Positions 24,433-36,572 of a stretch of DNA of 64,000 nucleotides are shown here, piece after piece. How positions within the stretch are numbered: position 1 is the stretch's first letter; the number at the start of each line of letters is the position of its first letter. The DNA comes from Pristionchus mayeri (taxonomy: Eukaryota; Nematoda; Chromadorea; Rhabditida; Neodiplogasteridae), in NCBI GenBank assembly GCA_036245805.1, contig BTRK01000006.1, positions 40,118,901-40,182,900 of the forward strand. The letters are read 5' to 3'. Below the pieces are notes generated by a model that saw only the letters and a list, made by a program, of their open reading frames with translations, did not search any database and was not told the DNA's origin. A program made the position numbers and the translations under genes.

Positions 24433-27400
24433 TCACTCGGTTCGGGGTCCGAGGGAATGCTGGAATGGGCTCTGGTTCCTGGATGGACGCAAAACAACAC
24501 CTTACCTCTCGACGGGCGAGCTTCGCTCCGAGGGGACTAATTGGTGCTGCTCAGGTGATCCGTTTCGAATGCCGTTGAGCATGGTGGATTCTAAAAGTGG
24601 CGTGATGTCGTAAGGGGGGACTCTCACGAGAGATCCCTCTCTACTCACCTCCATTCATCATCTCCTTTAAGGGAGACTGGGCACGAGATGTGAGGCGAGT
24701 CGTGCACTCCGACTTGGCCACCATCGACCTCAATGAATCCATTATGATACCCCCTCCATTCGTCATCCCCCTCTCTGTATCCTGCTAATGCCAATTGAGC
24801 AAGACAAAGCGACGGCCCCGTTTGCCGAGCCCCTAAGACATGCATTTGGAAGAATGTTGTCCAATGATGCCTCTCTCCCTCTCGCAAGGACCCATTGAGG
24901 GGGAGGGGAGATTTCACACTCGATTGCTCACCTCACAAATTTCTGCTCGACGGCAACATTGCGTCGTGGCTTTCTACCGAGGCACGTCTCAATTACGAGT
25001 TGGCGGAAGGTGGGATTGAGCCAGGCGTACAGCACCGGGTTCGCGATGTTGTTCGTCATTGCGATGCTGGAAAGAAGACAGACATCGTAGATGACGTCGT
25101 CGTCGTCGTAGACAATGAGAAAGAGGAGCGAGTGGGCACAAGAGGAGAGAAATAATTGCAGCGCTCTTATTGAGGAAGTTGCCGCAGACAACAATGCAGT
25201 AATAACTCAGACATTCTATGAAAATTTTAGCGGAAGAGAGACTAGGAGTGAACGGTTTCATAGAGAATAGTGTATTGTCTCTTGGCGACCAAAAACTGAC
25301 TTGGCGTGGAAGCACCATACATCTAAGTATTTACCAGGTCTACAAGAATGGCTCAAACCTGTGCGTGAATAGGTTGATGAGGTAGCTGAGGTCGTGGTCG
25401 AACCACGAGAACATCGTACGACCATCATCGTATCTGCAATGACGACGTCATCGTTCAACGATGGCACCTTCGCCACTAATCAGTTTCCATTTTCAGCTAC
25501 TCCTTCTTCTACCCATTTTGATTGAAATTGTCGGTCGTCTAAGCCCCCCTTTGACGACTGTTCCATCTTATCCTAATTGAAATGGTCTACCAGTGTAGTC
25601 TCTTCTCTGCCCGAGGTTAGAGTTCGAAATTAGGACATTCGTCTCTTCGTTCCGTTCAGCACTTTTCGACCGGTCTAGTGATGAGGAAGTGAATAGAATG
25701 AAGAGACCGTGGGATCTTTTTTCGCATTCAGATTGACGTACTCGATGATGATGGAGACGACGTTGTGGGGCAGCCACGTCAGCCCGAACATGACCACCAT
25801 CGAGGCGAGGATCATCGTCGTTCTTCTAGTCTGCGCTAGGATTCGATGGCGTCCACCCCTACCCTTGGGATCGATGAGTTGAGATCGCTGAAAAGGGGAA
25901 GAGTCGATGAGTTGAGATCGCTGAAAAGGGGAGGTGCTGCTCGATACGGAACACGCGTCCCTGCTGTCCAAAGTTCTATGAAAGAATTCCTTTCGTACGC
26001 CCGCTCAATTCAATTCAATTGTTTACCCGTACGATTAGGCCCAAAATGAAGGACCGGAGATCTCTAGTTGTCTCCCTTTTTGAACCCAATCCTTACCAGA
26101 TCCGTGCTCTTCTCGGTCATTCCATTCTTCGTCGGGGGCGCAGGTGAGGGAGGAGGGCGCGAGCTCTCGAGCGCATTCGAGCACGCGTCCATCTTGCGTA
26201 GCTTTACCTGCATAGCATCATTTGGAACCCCCGTCAAAACAGATTCGACTCCCACGGGTCGTGCCTATTTCCAGCTCCCCCTCCATTCCACTCTCTACAG
26301 TGGTTGGGAAGCCATCTGAGACGGCGTGTGTGTGTCCTCACTTAAATTGTTTTGCGCTTCCACCACCACTAAGAGAGAGGAGAGGAGACTGCGGGGTTCG
26401 CTCCTCGCTCCGAGCTCTATTCTATCGCTCACACGCCATTGAGTAAACACTACTGTCTCAGGCTTGACTCTATCGCCTTCGCGTCTCTTCTTCCCCTCTC
26501 ACTTTCCTCACCCGAACGCGCCGTTCTCAAATGCCAATCTGATTGCGAGGGAACAGACAGATACCAGCGACCAGTGCAGTTTCTCGAAACTCCATAGGAG
26601 TTGATAAATAAAACGTGCCAAATTCATCATGGAAAAGAAGAGTTCTCCACTATCAGGTTCTAAACGATATCCTTTACAGGATGCACCTTCTACCCTTTCT
26701 TTTCCAGTCAGTTCATCCAACCTTGGCTCTGTTCCTGAGTCGGGAGAAGATGGTTGCATAGCAGAAGGCCATGACGATGAAGGGTAGCACGAACTGGCCA
26801 ATCATGACCACCATGGTGTAGACTCGTCTCGACGTCGGATTAGGCCACTTCTCCGTGCAGAAACACCCGCAGATACCCTGGAGAAATAATGAGCGTCTCC
26901 CTCTCCGCCGTTTTTTCACCCTGCTCCCCCTCAGATTGAAATGGACGACCGGGATCGTCTAAGCCCCCATCCTCTCCTGTCTTCTTTTCTCCTGATTGCT
27001 CGCTTTGCTCGAATTGACTTCCCCATCAAGCAGGAACCCCCACTCTGTCATTTGTTTTCGGCAACTACCAAACCATGCGTGGCCCGGGAAGGGGCGCATT
27101 AGCTACGGTCTTCCGGGACCGGTCTTCGTTTTCTGTACCTCGTAGGTCTCCACGTACATGTACACTGCGTAAGGGATCGTCACAATGATTGAGAGACTCC
27201 AGAGAATTACGGTTACGTAGAGTGCGCCTGAAGGGAGCGGATAAATAGAAGGAGTCGGGATGGAGGAGGCGACTCATTATCCATTCATTTCAACTTCTAG
27301 TAATTGCATCTACCATGAGCGAGTGAGAGGGAGGGAGAGAAGAAGTTGGTATCGTCTTCTCTCTTCCTTTTGACATACAAGGCTTTCCCCGCCCGAACCC

Positions 27401-28322
27401 CGTTCTTTGTGTTCCTGTTCTGAGAACAAGTGCAAACCTTGTTTTGAGAGAGGCGGAGTGTGAGGGTGGACGACCAGGATGTACCGGTCCACTGCGATCG
27501 CACCCAGTGAGAAGGTGCAGATGAAGATGCTCACACCTACAAAACCGTGTTTTCTAGAACCGGGAAATGGCAGAATCACCGGGGTTTTCTCGAAACCGGG
27601 AAAGGTGGCACCGTACCTTGCACCCACGGGATCAGCCGGCAGAGGACCGAGCCGAAGAACCAATTCTTGTAGATGTTGGTTACTGGTGTGATGGGCAGGG
27701 ACAGCAGACACACAATGATGTCCGAGGCTGCCAGGTTCAGAATGAACATGTTCTGCACTGTCTGCAAAAATTTTCGATCTTTTTAGTCTCGCGCTCGCAT
27801 TTTTGATTGCCTCTTAGCACTTGCACGCGTCTCGTTGAATTTCTAAGCGCGGATGTGCATCGAAAAGATGAGATGGTTCGTGATCACTCGCTCGAAGAAC
27901 TCGTGCAAAAACAATCTCTTCCCGCGTCATTTCGGGCTTGTTTAGCAATATATCATCATAGGCGGGCAGGGGCTTGAGAAAGGGAGGAGGAAGAAGAACA
28001 GAATGGGCAAACGAGCCTGCAGGGTCCTGTGCTTGAGGGTGACGTAGATGATGGCGAAGTTGCCTGCGAGTCCCATCATGAAGATGGTGGAGTAGAAGAG
28101 GGCGAAGGGCACGATGGCATAGACGGAGGACGAGGGGTCGGGGTATTCCTCGTAGAATACCTACAATCGGCCCAAATTTGGTCGGAACCGATTCCCAGAA
28201 GATTCGGCTAGACTCACGTCGCATTGCTGAGTGGATTGCGGCGAGGAGAGAAGAAGAGGCTGATCGAGAAGGAGAGTTGTCGGGCCATCGTAGTCTAATA
28301 TCATCGTCTCACTGATGTTCAT
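24433..28322 (-). CDS. Neuropeptide receptor, NPY/NPF-like class A GPCR
   Basis: G-protein-coupled peptide receptor for the neuronal plasma membrane. Exons from the 5' end: 28218-28322 (ATG 28320-28322, NIS glycosylation site), 28017-28160, 27617-27761, 27438-27537, 27139-27227, 26722-26877, 26097-26207, 25708-25920, 25359-25433, 24932-25066, 24506-24640, 24433-24478. Seen in order: TM1 with GNFAIIYVTL; TM2 NMFILNLAASDIIVCLLSLP; TM3 ending AVDRY; TM4 VILWSLSIIVTIPYAVYMY; a Cys-containing second extracellular loop; TM5 QFVLPFIVMAFCYATIFSRL; a third loop with KNGMTEKST; TM6 FGLTWLPHNV; TM7 ANPVLYAWLNPTFRQL (NPxxY). The ASD, DRY and WLP motifs and the TM3 entry 'QGVSIF' match NPF/NPY receptors such as C. 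elegans NPR proteins; I cannot choose one. All junctions are in phase except 25708/25433, where a small exon may be missing. Confidence 0.88.
25873..25938 (-). repeat. 33-bp tandem duplication duplicating a 3' splice site
   Basis: Two adjacent near-identical 33-bp units (25873-25905 and 25906-25938) each hold TTTTCAG followed by CGATCTCAACTCATCGA on the - strand. Both give an acceptor for the TM6 exon of the neuropeptide receptor, 33 nt apart and in the same frame. Exon high end is 25920 or 25887, so 11 residues of the third intracellular loop are optional. Confidence 0.85.
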
Positions 28323-31162
28323 CACCAAGCCTGCAAAGAAAGGCGAATACTATAAGAATGAGAGACACGAAAGATCGGAGAATGAGAGAAATCTCTTCCG
28401 CATTTACAAGCTCTCTCGCCAAAAGTTCACTAACCAAATATTTATGAGATTATGACAACAAAACGCCTTGTGAGTACAATGGTTTACAGTGGAGGGGAGT
28501 GAGGAGTGGGGAGGGGATCGGGAGGTGAAAGAGGGAGGAGTTCATGAGGAGGGAAGGGCTTAGTCTCTGCCTCCTCCTCCCCCTCCCTGCCCCTCGACGT
28601 CCATCACAAACGACACTCGATACATTGACAGTGATCGAAAGACTCATTTGGGCCATGGAACTGCGAGAGAGACGGGGGGGGGGGGGGCGAGATATAAAGG
28701 AAGGGAGGGACACGGAAGGATGTATGACTTTCTAGAGGCACTGCCGCCACACACAGAATCCCATAACAAGTAGGTGAAAACTACCGTGAGAAGCGTTATG
28801 GCTCGGGAGGAGGGATGGGAAGAAGCTGGGGGTGGTGAGTGAATGAAAGGTGGGAGGAGAGAGAGGGTCGTCGTCGTCGAAGGGGGGATGATGGACGATC
28901 AGTGCAAGGGAGATTGATCGTTGTTCGGGCCCATTTCCCCCGTGTCTCGTCCTCCCAACAAACATGCTCTAACCAGGGCGGGAATTAGGTGAGTCAGGCC
29001 GAGTTTTCTCGCGTACGATACTCGAGTTACGGAGAGAAGCTCGCGTCCAAACAAAAGGAGGAAGAGGGAGGGCCACGAAGAGGAAGTTTATAACGCTAAA
29101 GTGCCCATAACGGCAGGCTAATTGAGTAAGAGTCCGCTCTCGGGAAAGGTTAGACCCTAAGTAGCCTTTCCTAGAATGCAATGAAGCCTATCCCAAAAGT
29201 AGTCCGAAAATTGGCGAAAATCAGCTAAATGTTTTCGAAGAATTTGTCAGATTATTCTGGTACCTGGTATTGAAACTGGATAAGCGGAAATTGAGCGGAT
29301 GCAAGAAGAAGGAGGAGGAGGAGGAGAGAAATGATCAGCGAAGCCTTGTTATTGGGTCGAGAATGACAAGTGATGGGGAATGAGCAGCAAAGCGCCGTAT
29401 GTGTCACAGGACTCAAGCTGTCGACGTGATAGAACAGATTCGAGGAGACAACAAGTGATCAGTAGAGATATCTCTTGCCTGAAAGATGAGAGGATAAAAG
29501 AAAAGAAACAAGTGGATGGGACGTCATGAGAGTGTTCTGAGAATTGTCCGATGACCTACTCACTAGACACGACAACTCCGTGCGCGATATTGCCAAGTTC
29601 TGTCAACCGTCACGACGGGGGCCCGTTTCTATTCTAATTCCGCGAATACGGAAGTCAGTTCAAAACAGCTTCTTCTCATCAAGAAAAGGGAGGGGGAGAG
29701 ATCGACTATGATAAGTGGGGATGGTATTCGATCAGAAGGAGATTTGCGAGCGATAAGCAATGAGAGGAGAGAACATTCGAGAGATTGCGACTCTGCGGGG
29801 AACGGATCGAGTGTAGATCACAACGGAAGAGTATGTCTCTCGTTAAATTTAAGGGGATGTTGAAGGAGAAGAAAAGAGACCTGTGCAGAGAGAAACAGAG
29901 AGGAGATGACGTGCAGATGAAGTTAGTGGTGATGATTAGTCAGTAGTCCCATCGAATTGAAAGTGGAGACTAAAGAGACGAAATGAGAGAAGAATTCATG
30001 GAGAAGTGGGGATGAATTGGAGTGGAGATGAGAGGTGAGGTGAGGATGAAGAGGGAGGAGGGAAGGGGGAGGAGCGATGGGGGGTGGGGAGGAGGAGACG
30101 GGAGACATCACCCTGACCTTCCTCCTGATTCTTTTCTCATTACAATTCTTAATTGAGAGGGAGCAGGAGATACCACTACCAATTTTAATTTGATGAGAAT
30201 AGAAAATTAGAGGGGCGCTGCGGGAATCGAATGTGCTCCGTGTCATGAGATCATTGAATGGGGAATGAGTGGAGAGGGTGCGAAGAGATGAAGCGCTTAT
30301 GCGCCAATTAAGCTAAAGTTCCTTGTTGAGAAAGTACGGTAATGAAAATGCCGTTTATCACAAACACCGGGGAGAATAGGAAATGGCGAGGGTACAGCAT
30401 GATGGAGGGCCAAGGAATGGGATAGGGAGAAGAAGATATTCTTGGGGGGGGGGGGGGGCGGGAACACATGTACAGGCAGGGGCGGGGATGAATGATTCAA
30501 TGGTGGGAGTGAGATCGAGATTTCAGGTGTGGAATAGACGCCGACTTCTGGCGGAAGAAGGAAAGATATGGAGAGCTTTTGGAAGAAAGTTGGTTGGAAA
30601 TGGAAGGAGAGCGGGCGTCGAATTGCCTCGACACCATTCAAAAAAGGACTATTACACGCGTACGGGGAGGGGACGGAGTGGAGTAGGAAGGGGTGAATAG
30701 AGGAAGAGATTCTAGCTCGCTCCATACTAACAAATGACAATATCGATGAACACATACAAATATTAATCGCCCACTCGAGAGTTGTTGCACAATGGCAAAA
30801 AAGCTAATCAAATGACGTGTTATGTTGATCGACGACTATCAGCGAAGGGAATTGAGATCACACGGAAGTAGAGGGGGAATCCAGATATTTCGGTCACGAC
30901 TGATGGAATGGACGGGGATGAAGAGGACACTAGCGGCATTCAATCTCGGTAAGTGAGGGCTATAAATTATGGAATTCACGCGGATTGGGAAATGGTTAGT
31001 TGTAGTTATGTACAGGAGTTAGTAGAGCACAAGAGTTGGAGGGCTTCAGTAGGAAGGGGACACGCGAAATGAGAAAAGAAAGGGAAGAAGGGGGAAGTAG
31101 CAGTAATGAGTGGTGGTGGTGGAAGATGGGAAGGGACGAAGTTGACGGGCTTCCTCCTGTCT
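28323..31162. other. Purine-biased gene-free spacer
   Basis: The + strand is rich in GGAGG/GAGA runs, including homopolymer G runs near 28675 and 30446. No exon chain with consistent phases appears on either strand. It should include the 5' flank of the neuropeptide receptor and the 3' UTR of the KIAA0930-like gene. Confidence 0.55.
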
Positions 31163-34100
31163 TCACGAGTTGATCGGAGGAGGAGCACCCAATTCAAACG
31201 TCAGAATGGGCCACTTATGACGGTCGTTGAGCATATCTGAACAGGAGGGGGAGGCTGGGTTGTTGTCGATGGAATCTGTCTACCGTACCGTTGAGGATGT
31301 CGCTCCAGGAGAGGGTGATGTAGGTGAGGAAGGCGTTGAGGGGCGTGCACTCCGCTCTTTTCTTCTCCCGCAACCAGTGCCAGGCCTGCCCGAAACCGCG
31401 CACGCTCCACAGACGAGTGAGCACACCTTCGTCCAGTTCTGCAATTTGTTTTGTCGAAAGAAACCTAAGGAACCGATGTATTCTATGCGATAATTAACCG
31501 TATACACTGCATACTTCCGTCACAACTAATTTAGCGTTTGTTGTTTGCTCTAGCGATGCATCGTCTATGAATGTCGAATGAGCACGTGCTCCTCTCACCA
31601 TCGTCGATCGAATTCGCCTCTACTTCGGGGCACTGATTGAGCGAGTCGGTGTCGCTCTGCCATCGCTTCCCTCTGGCAGACTGACTGCCAGACGGCGTCA
31701 TCGATCCCCTCGACGACATCGATGTCTTCCCCGCCAGATTCGTCTCGCTCAACCGGCGCGTCGCGAACTTGCTCTCCGCCTGCAAGGGTCGATGTTGGAT
31801 AAAGATGGATTCGTAAAATCCGTATTTTAATTCTGCATTCTTTCGCAGGTCAGTGCGCACAGATATTTTCTTGCGAATGCTTCTTTAATTTCGAAACACC
31901 AATTCGACTAATGGTCGCCTGAAAAGCCACAGTTCTCTAAAACATCTCCATTTAGACTAAAAGGATCGCATGTTTTTGCGCTAATCGAGAAACCATTGAC
32001 GCCCATAACCAAATTTGATCAGCGCATCAACCTCTGGCCAAACGGAAGTGGCGCTAGTGTTCAGTTACCAACGGACAGTTGCAAAACGAAAAACAAAACG
32101 GAAAAGAAATTACAAACCGACGTGCTGCTACTAATTAGTTCTAACCAATAAGCAAGAGAGCTAATTACTACAGCCACTCACGGCGGCGAAGTCGGGGAAC
32201 TGCATGGAGTGCTCGACGAGAGGAGTCTCGTAGCCGCAATTGGGCACTCGCATCACTGCCATCTCTGCGAATCCCTTGCCACGAGGTCCACGCATTCTCA
32301 CGAACTCCTGACGACGACCGCCCGGCCGCACCAGCTTCTGCGCCCACTGCCACGTCGACGACGCCTGCGATGGACGTCGTCTTCGGGAGACCATTCGAAT
32401 AATTCCTACGTTACAAGTGCTCGTCTTGTGCAGAATACAGTTTTGCGTAGTCCGTTGTTATTGTGCACCTCCCAGAAAGAAATATTTTTCCCGAGCTTCG
32501 ACTTCGGAACGCCTCCACTATGATCAAAAAGTCCGGCCCTATTCGTGTGTTATGAGGAATGGTAAATTATTGAGGGTTGGAGAGGGCGTCCGAATCCCGG
32601 GCGAATTCCAGAGTGTTTATGCTCTTTCGGTGCTCTCTCCCTGTTTCGAGATTCATCGAAATGCAAAATAATTCATTTCTGCGGACCACTGAAGCTATGT
32701 TCGTGCTATCTTTTCATTTATCGTATGCGACGTCTCGTCTGAATTCTCGGCATGACATTTTCACCGTCGGAATCACTAGTCGCTTACCTTGCATCAACAA
32801 CCCCTTCTTCCGGTGTAACGGATGCTAATCACTCACAGTTTTTGGGTTCGAAATTGGGTAAAAGTCTCCTCATAGAATGAGTCGGTTCTCGAACTCTCCT
32901 CTCATCACAGGGATCACCAATCGCTTGTCTGTTTAGTGCTCTCATCAACAACTCCCCCTGTCTCCCCTCAAGTGTAATGGGGTCGAGTCACTCACATTCG
33001 TGTCATACACTTGTTTGAGCACTTCGTATTTGATGGAGCCGAGGAAGATGGCGGATTCCCGTTGACCCTCCCTGTCGCGTGCCACCAACTCCACGCAAAC
33101 GCACTCCCCGTCCCGCACGATGACGTCGTTGAAGACCTGCACCAAATCAAAAAGTCTACCCAATCATGGAACCCACTTCCTCCATTTGCCCTAGGCCTCG
33201 CAATTGCTCCAGAATCGCCCCTCTCTAAGACAACGACGGAAGCGACGCATGTTTCAAGCGCACTTCCGCCGAACTCCCCGAGAACCCGCTCACAGACACG
33301 CAGAAGGTACAAGGGAGGGGGGGGGGGGTGAAAACATCCTATTTTCGTCATCGTACTCTCAATTTCCTCGCCCGAACCTCCTCAAAGCCGTCGATGTTAA
33401 AGTAGATCTTGGGAAATGTTATTTCCTCCCTCTCGCCCTTGCTGTCCATTCTGCGACGAGACGGAGACGGGTACACCTACAAGGACACACTCCATTCCGA
33501 AATAACATCTAATTTTGCACTTAGAATGCGAAATTATACGTCATTATTCATGTCTGAAGTCCCAAAAATGGGAAGGATTCAGAAATGAGTAATAGCATAT
33601 CATTTGCGTGACTGGCACTCTGAGCGACCGCCTGGCTTCTCAGAAGGCAAAAAGGGCTCCAAATCCTGGCAAGAGTGCGCCGATCATCGATGAAGCCAAT
33701 CAGAGCACGTAACTGTGCCCTTTTGTCGGGATTCTGGCCGACTTTTGGTTACCTGCTGGCAGTTCTTGCGGATTATCTGGAGATTCTGGGGACTCGTCTT
33801 GGTGCAGACGGCGCAAGTTACGAAGAAGTCGAGCTGAATGGACGACTGATTGCAGGATTCAGCAGAAATGGAAATAAATAAAGCAGATTGGAGAGCAAAC
33901 TGAGCAAAATGGATGGAATTGAGTACAATCGAGACAAATTGAGCAAAAGGAGATACCTGCTGCATAATCAGATTCAGACAGACGGTTTCCTCCCAGTTGT
34001 AATTGGGATCGGCGGGGGTCGGATGCTTCTTGCTCTGCCGTCGCACTACTTGCACCTGGTTCTGCAATACCGTACCCATGATACAGTACGCGTGCTACAG

Positions 34101-35821
34101 TATTCCTTGTTTTTCGGGTTTCTTTAATTTTCATATCATGTCATGAGAGGACTCGCAGCGAAGCAACAGTTGCAGGTGCTTCTTTTTTCATATTTCTCGC
34201 ACGAGGACTCGAAACAATGCAAGAGGCAGTCAATCACGATGTCTCTCCTCTCCTCTCTAGGGATTGTTGTCTCGCCAGATGGAGAGATGTCCTTGCTCTT
34301 CTCCTCTTTCAATGCTCCTCTCTCTCTCTTTCTCCTCTCTCTCTGCCTCTCCAACTTCTTTCCTATTCTAGTGGCCCAAAATCATTCTTCCATTTAAGAT
34401 GAGCGAGAGAAGAGATGGGAAAGCGAGTGTTAATTCCCGCATTCTCGATTCTGAGTCTGGAGGCGGAAATAGGCAATTCCAGAACGCTAATCAGCGTCTG
34501 GAGATGAATTGGCAACTCACGTTGTTCGTAATGTAGAAGGAGGCTGCATTCGCGAAGGGGACGTACCTAGAAATAATATTTTTCAATTTCCACGCTGTCT
34601 CCACAGAATTATGGAAGCTAATGAGTTCTTGCTATGGGACCGGGTTATAATCTCTAATGCAATAAGGCTTGGGAAAGGAGATATTTCGCACGCCGACAAC
34701 ACTCAGGGGAATCGACCACTAATCGAACAAGTCGAGAGGTGCTTGAGGGACTTTCATAAATTCTCCTATAAGCGCTCATTACAGACTTTGAAGCCGATTA
34801 GCTTAAAATGTTTTCCTTGTTTGCTTTACATTTGTGTTTCAGTCAATTTGAATAATCCTATCAAAGAATCAACGACTTCTCAGATAATCTTAGATCTTCT
34901 TATGGATAAAAATTGATTTAAACTGCTTACATGTAAAATGTCAACGAAATGTCATTGCATGCATGAGAAAAATAGAAAGACCCAACCGTTCAAAGAGCTC
35001 ACTAAAGCCTATTCTGAATTTCTAGGCTAACGACAAAGGCATAAGTGATATACAAGCAAGTCTCATCTACTTAGTCCTTCTCATTTAGGCGCATCGCAGA
35101 TTTTCAGGTTAACAGTACTTGGATAAATGAAGTTTACTGACCATATCATATCATCTCCGGCAGCTGAACAGTGCGGAGCATTGCAAGTGGCGCCTCCCAT
35201 GATGTACTCCATGAAGAGTCGCGCCCATTCCAACTCCAGATTGGTGATCAGCGTGAATTCGTTGTCTGCAGTTGGAATGATGAGATGAAAACTATTTTTA
35301 CAATCGTCAATTTCCAGTACTCAAGTACTTAAGATAACTCGTTTAAACTATGTCTCAGCTACGCAGTCAAAATGCCTAACGTGCATCTATACGTAAATAC
35401 CCCCAGTCATGAACCGTCCTTTGCTAATCCGCATTTGCTGTTCTTATCGAGAAATATCGCGGTAATCACGTGTTTTCGCACTCGCGCCTCACTTCCTGAT
35501 CGACTCATCGACTGAATTACTCATTCGACCGAAGGGGAGAGGGACCGAGTAAGTATGATGCAAAATTGCACTTACTCCTACTACTATTACCATACTCTGC
35601 CCTCATACTATGATTGGGATTACTTAGTCTCGAAAGTTGCGAAAATTTGAAACGAAATCATCCTGACCATTGGTGTGTGTTGTTCTCCGGAGGCTGGCTA
35701 CTTTCCGTAGGAACTCCGCTGCACAGGCGCATTTTGCTCGTTCGGATGGCCGGGCGAGAGAAGAGGGAACGACGAGCTCTCGGATCGATAAGTTATTGTA
35801 GTTCGACTGGAGATTCTCCAT
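31163..35821 (-). CDS. Ortholog of vertebrate KIAA0930 (conserved protein of unknown function)
   Basis: Exons from the 5' end: 35668-35821 (tentative, ATG 35819-35821), 35142-35265, 34521-34566, 33957-34061, 33753-33833, 33378-33476, 32996-33136, 32182-32364, 31599-31779, 31289-31438, 31163-31236 (stop TGA 31163-31165). All phases agree; total 445 residues against about 400 in vertebrates. Matches to KIAA0930 run throughout: DPNYNWEETVCLNLIMQQLD, VTCAVCTKT, QQVYPSPSRRRMDSKGE, FPKIYFNIDGFEEVF, CVELVARDREGQ, IFLGSIKYEVLKQVYD, EFVRMRGPRGKGFAEMAV and LTYITLSWSDILND. The region of 31599-31779 is a Ser/Thr-rich linker with a run of SSRGSMTPSGS, likely phosphorylated. No signal peptide or transmembrane segment was seen. 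Function is not established in the family as far as I know. The first exon rests only on a matching phase and could be elsewhere. Confidence 0.9.
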
Positions 35822-36572
35822 CGATACTGCAAGTGAAGAGTGAGAAGAAGCGGAGAGAACAAGTCAAAACAAGCAGAGAAAGGAGAGATACCGAGGCTGA
35901 GAAGGACGATTGAATCACGCGAGAGAGAGACTGATTACCTCGTGAGAAGTGGCGACTATTCCATTGGAGAGGCTTCCAGATTGTAGCTACTGAGAGATGA
36001 TGTGGCAACCGGGGGGGGGGGATATGGAAGGCGGACGATGTGTTTGAATACCCCCTATCCAAGCGACCCGCCAATCGATGAACTGCCTCTGGCAGTGAAA
36101 GAGGAGGGACAGCGCGTCGGGACCAAGTGAAGGAGGCTAAAGGGGAGAGGGGCGATTGCAAACTGACTTTTATGGCTTCCACGGTGCGCAATTTAGAGGG
36201 AACGAGGAGCAGAGAGAATTGAAAACTGGCCTTCTAGGCATTGCGTGCCAGTCAATTCTTTCTCAGGAAGAGAGGCCTAAATTGGTGTGGAGACAGAAAT
36301 CGAGACTGTTTTCACACTCTTCCTTATTGTCTCTCTCAATATCTCAGAGAGGAATAGTGATTTCGTGTTCTCGAGTGTCGTCGACGGGCCCATTTCACGA
36401 CTCCTCTTTGATGATCGTATCAGACCATGAATGTGGAGAGGCGAGGGGATAGTCGAGATGCAAACAGTGAGAGGACGAAGGCATCGCTTATCACCCAGAA
36501 AGGGGAAGGGGGCGAGAGAGAGGGGAGGAAGGAGGAGGAAGACCCTCATGAGATAGTCGAGGGAGTCTACTC
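35822..36572. other. Divergent intergenic region
   Basis: Lies between the start of the KIAA0930-like gene (-) and the first DSL-like paralog (+), so it should hold both promoters. Purine-rich on the + strand (GAGAGAGA, GGGGGGGGG at about 36010). No gene seen. Confidence 0.5.

Noticed and set aside
35668..35821. Separate small gene on the - strand
   Set aside because: Better explained as the first exon of the KIAA0930-like gene because it ends in the required phase, though this is not proven.
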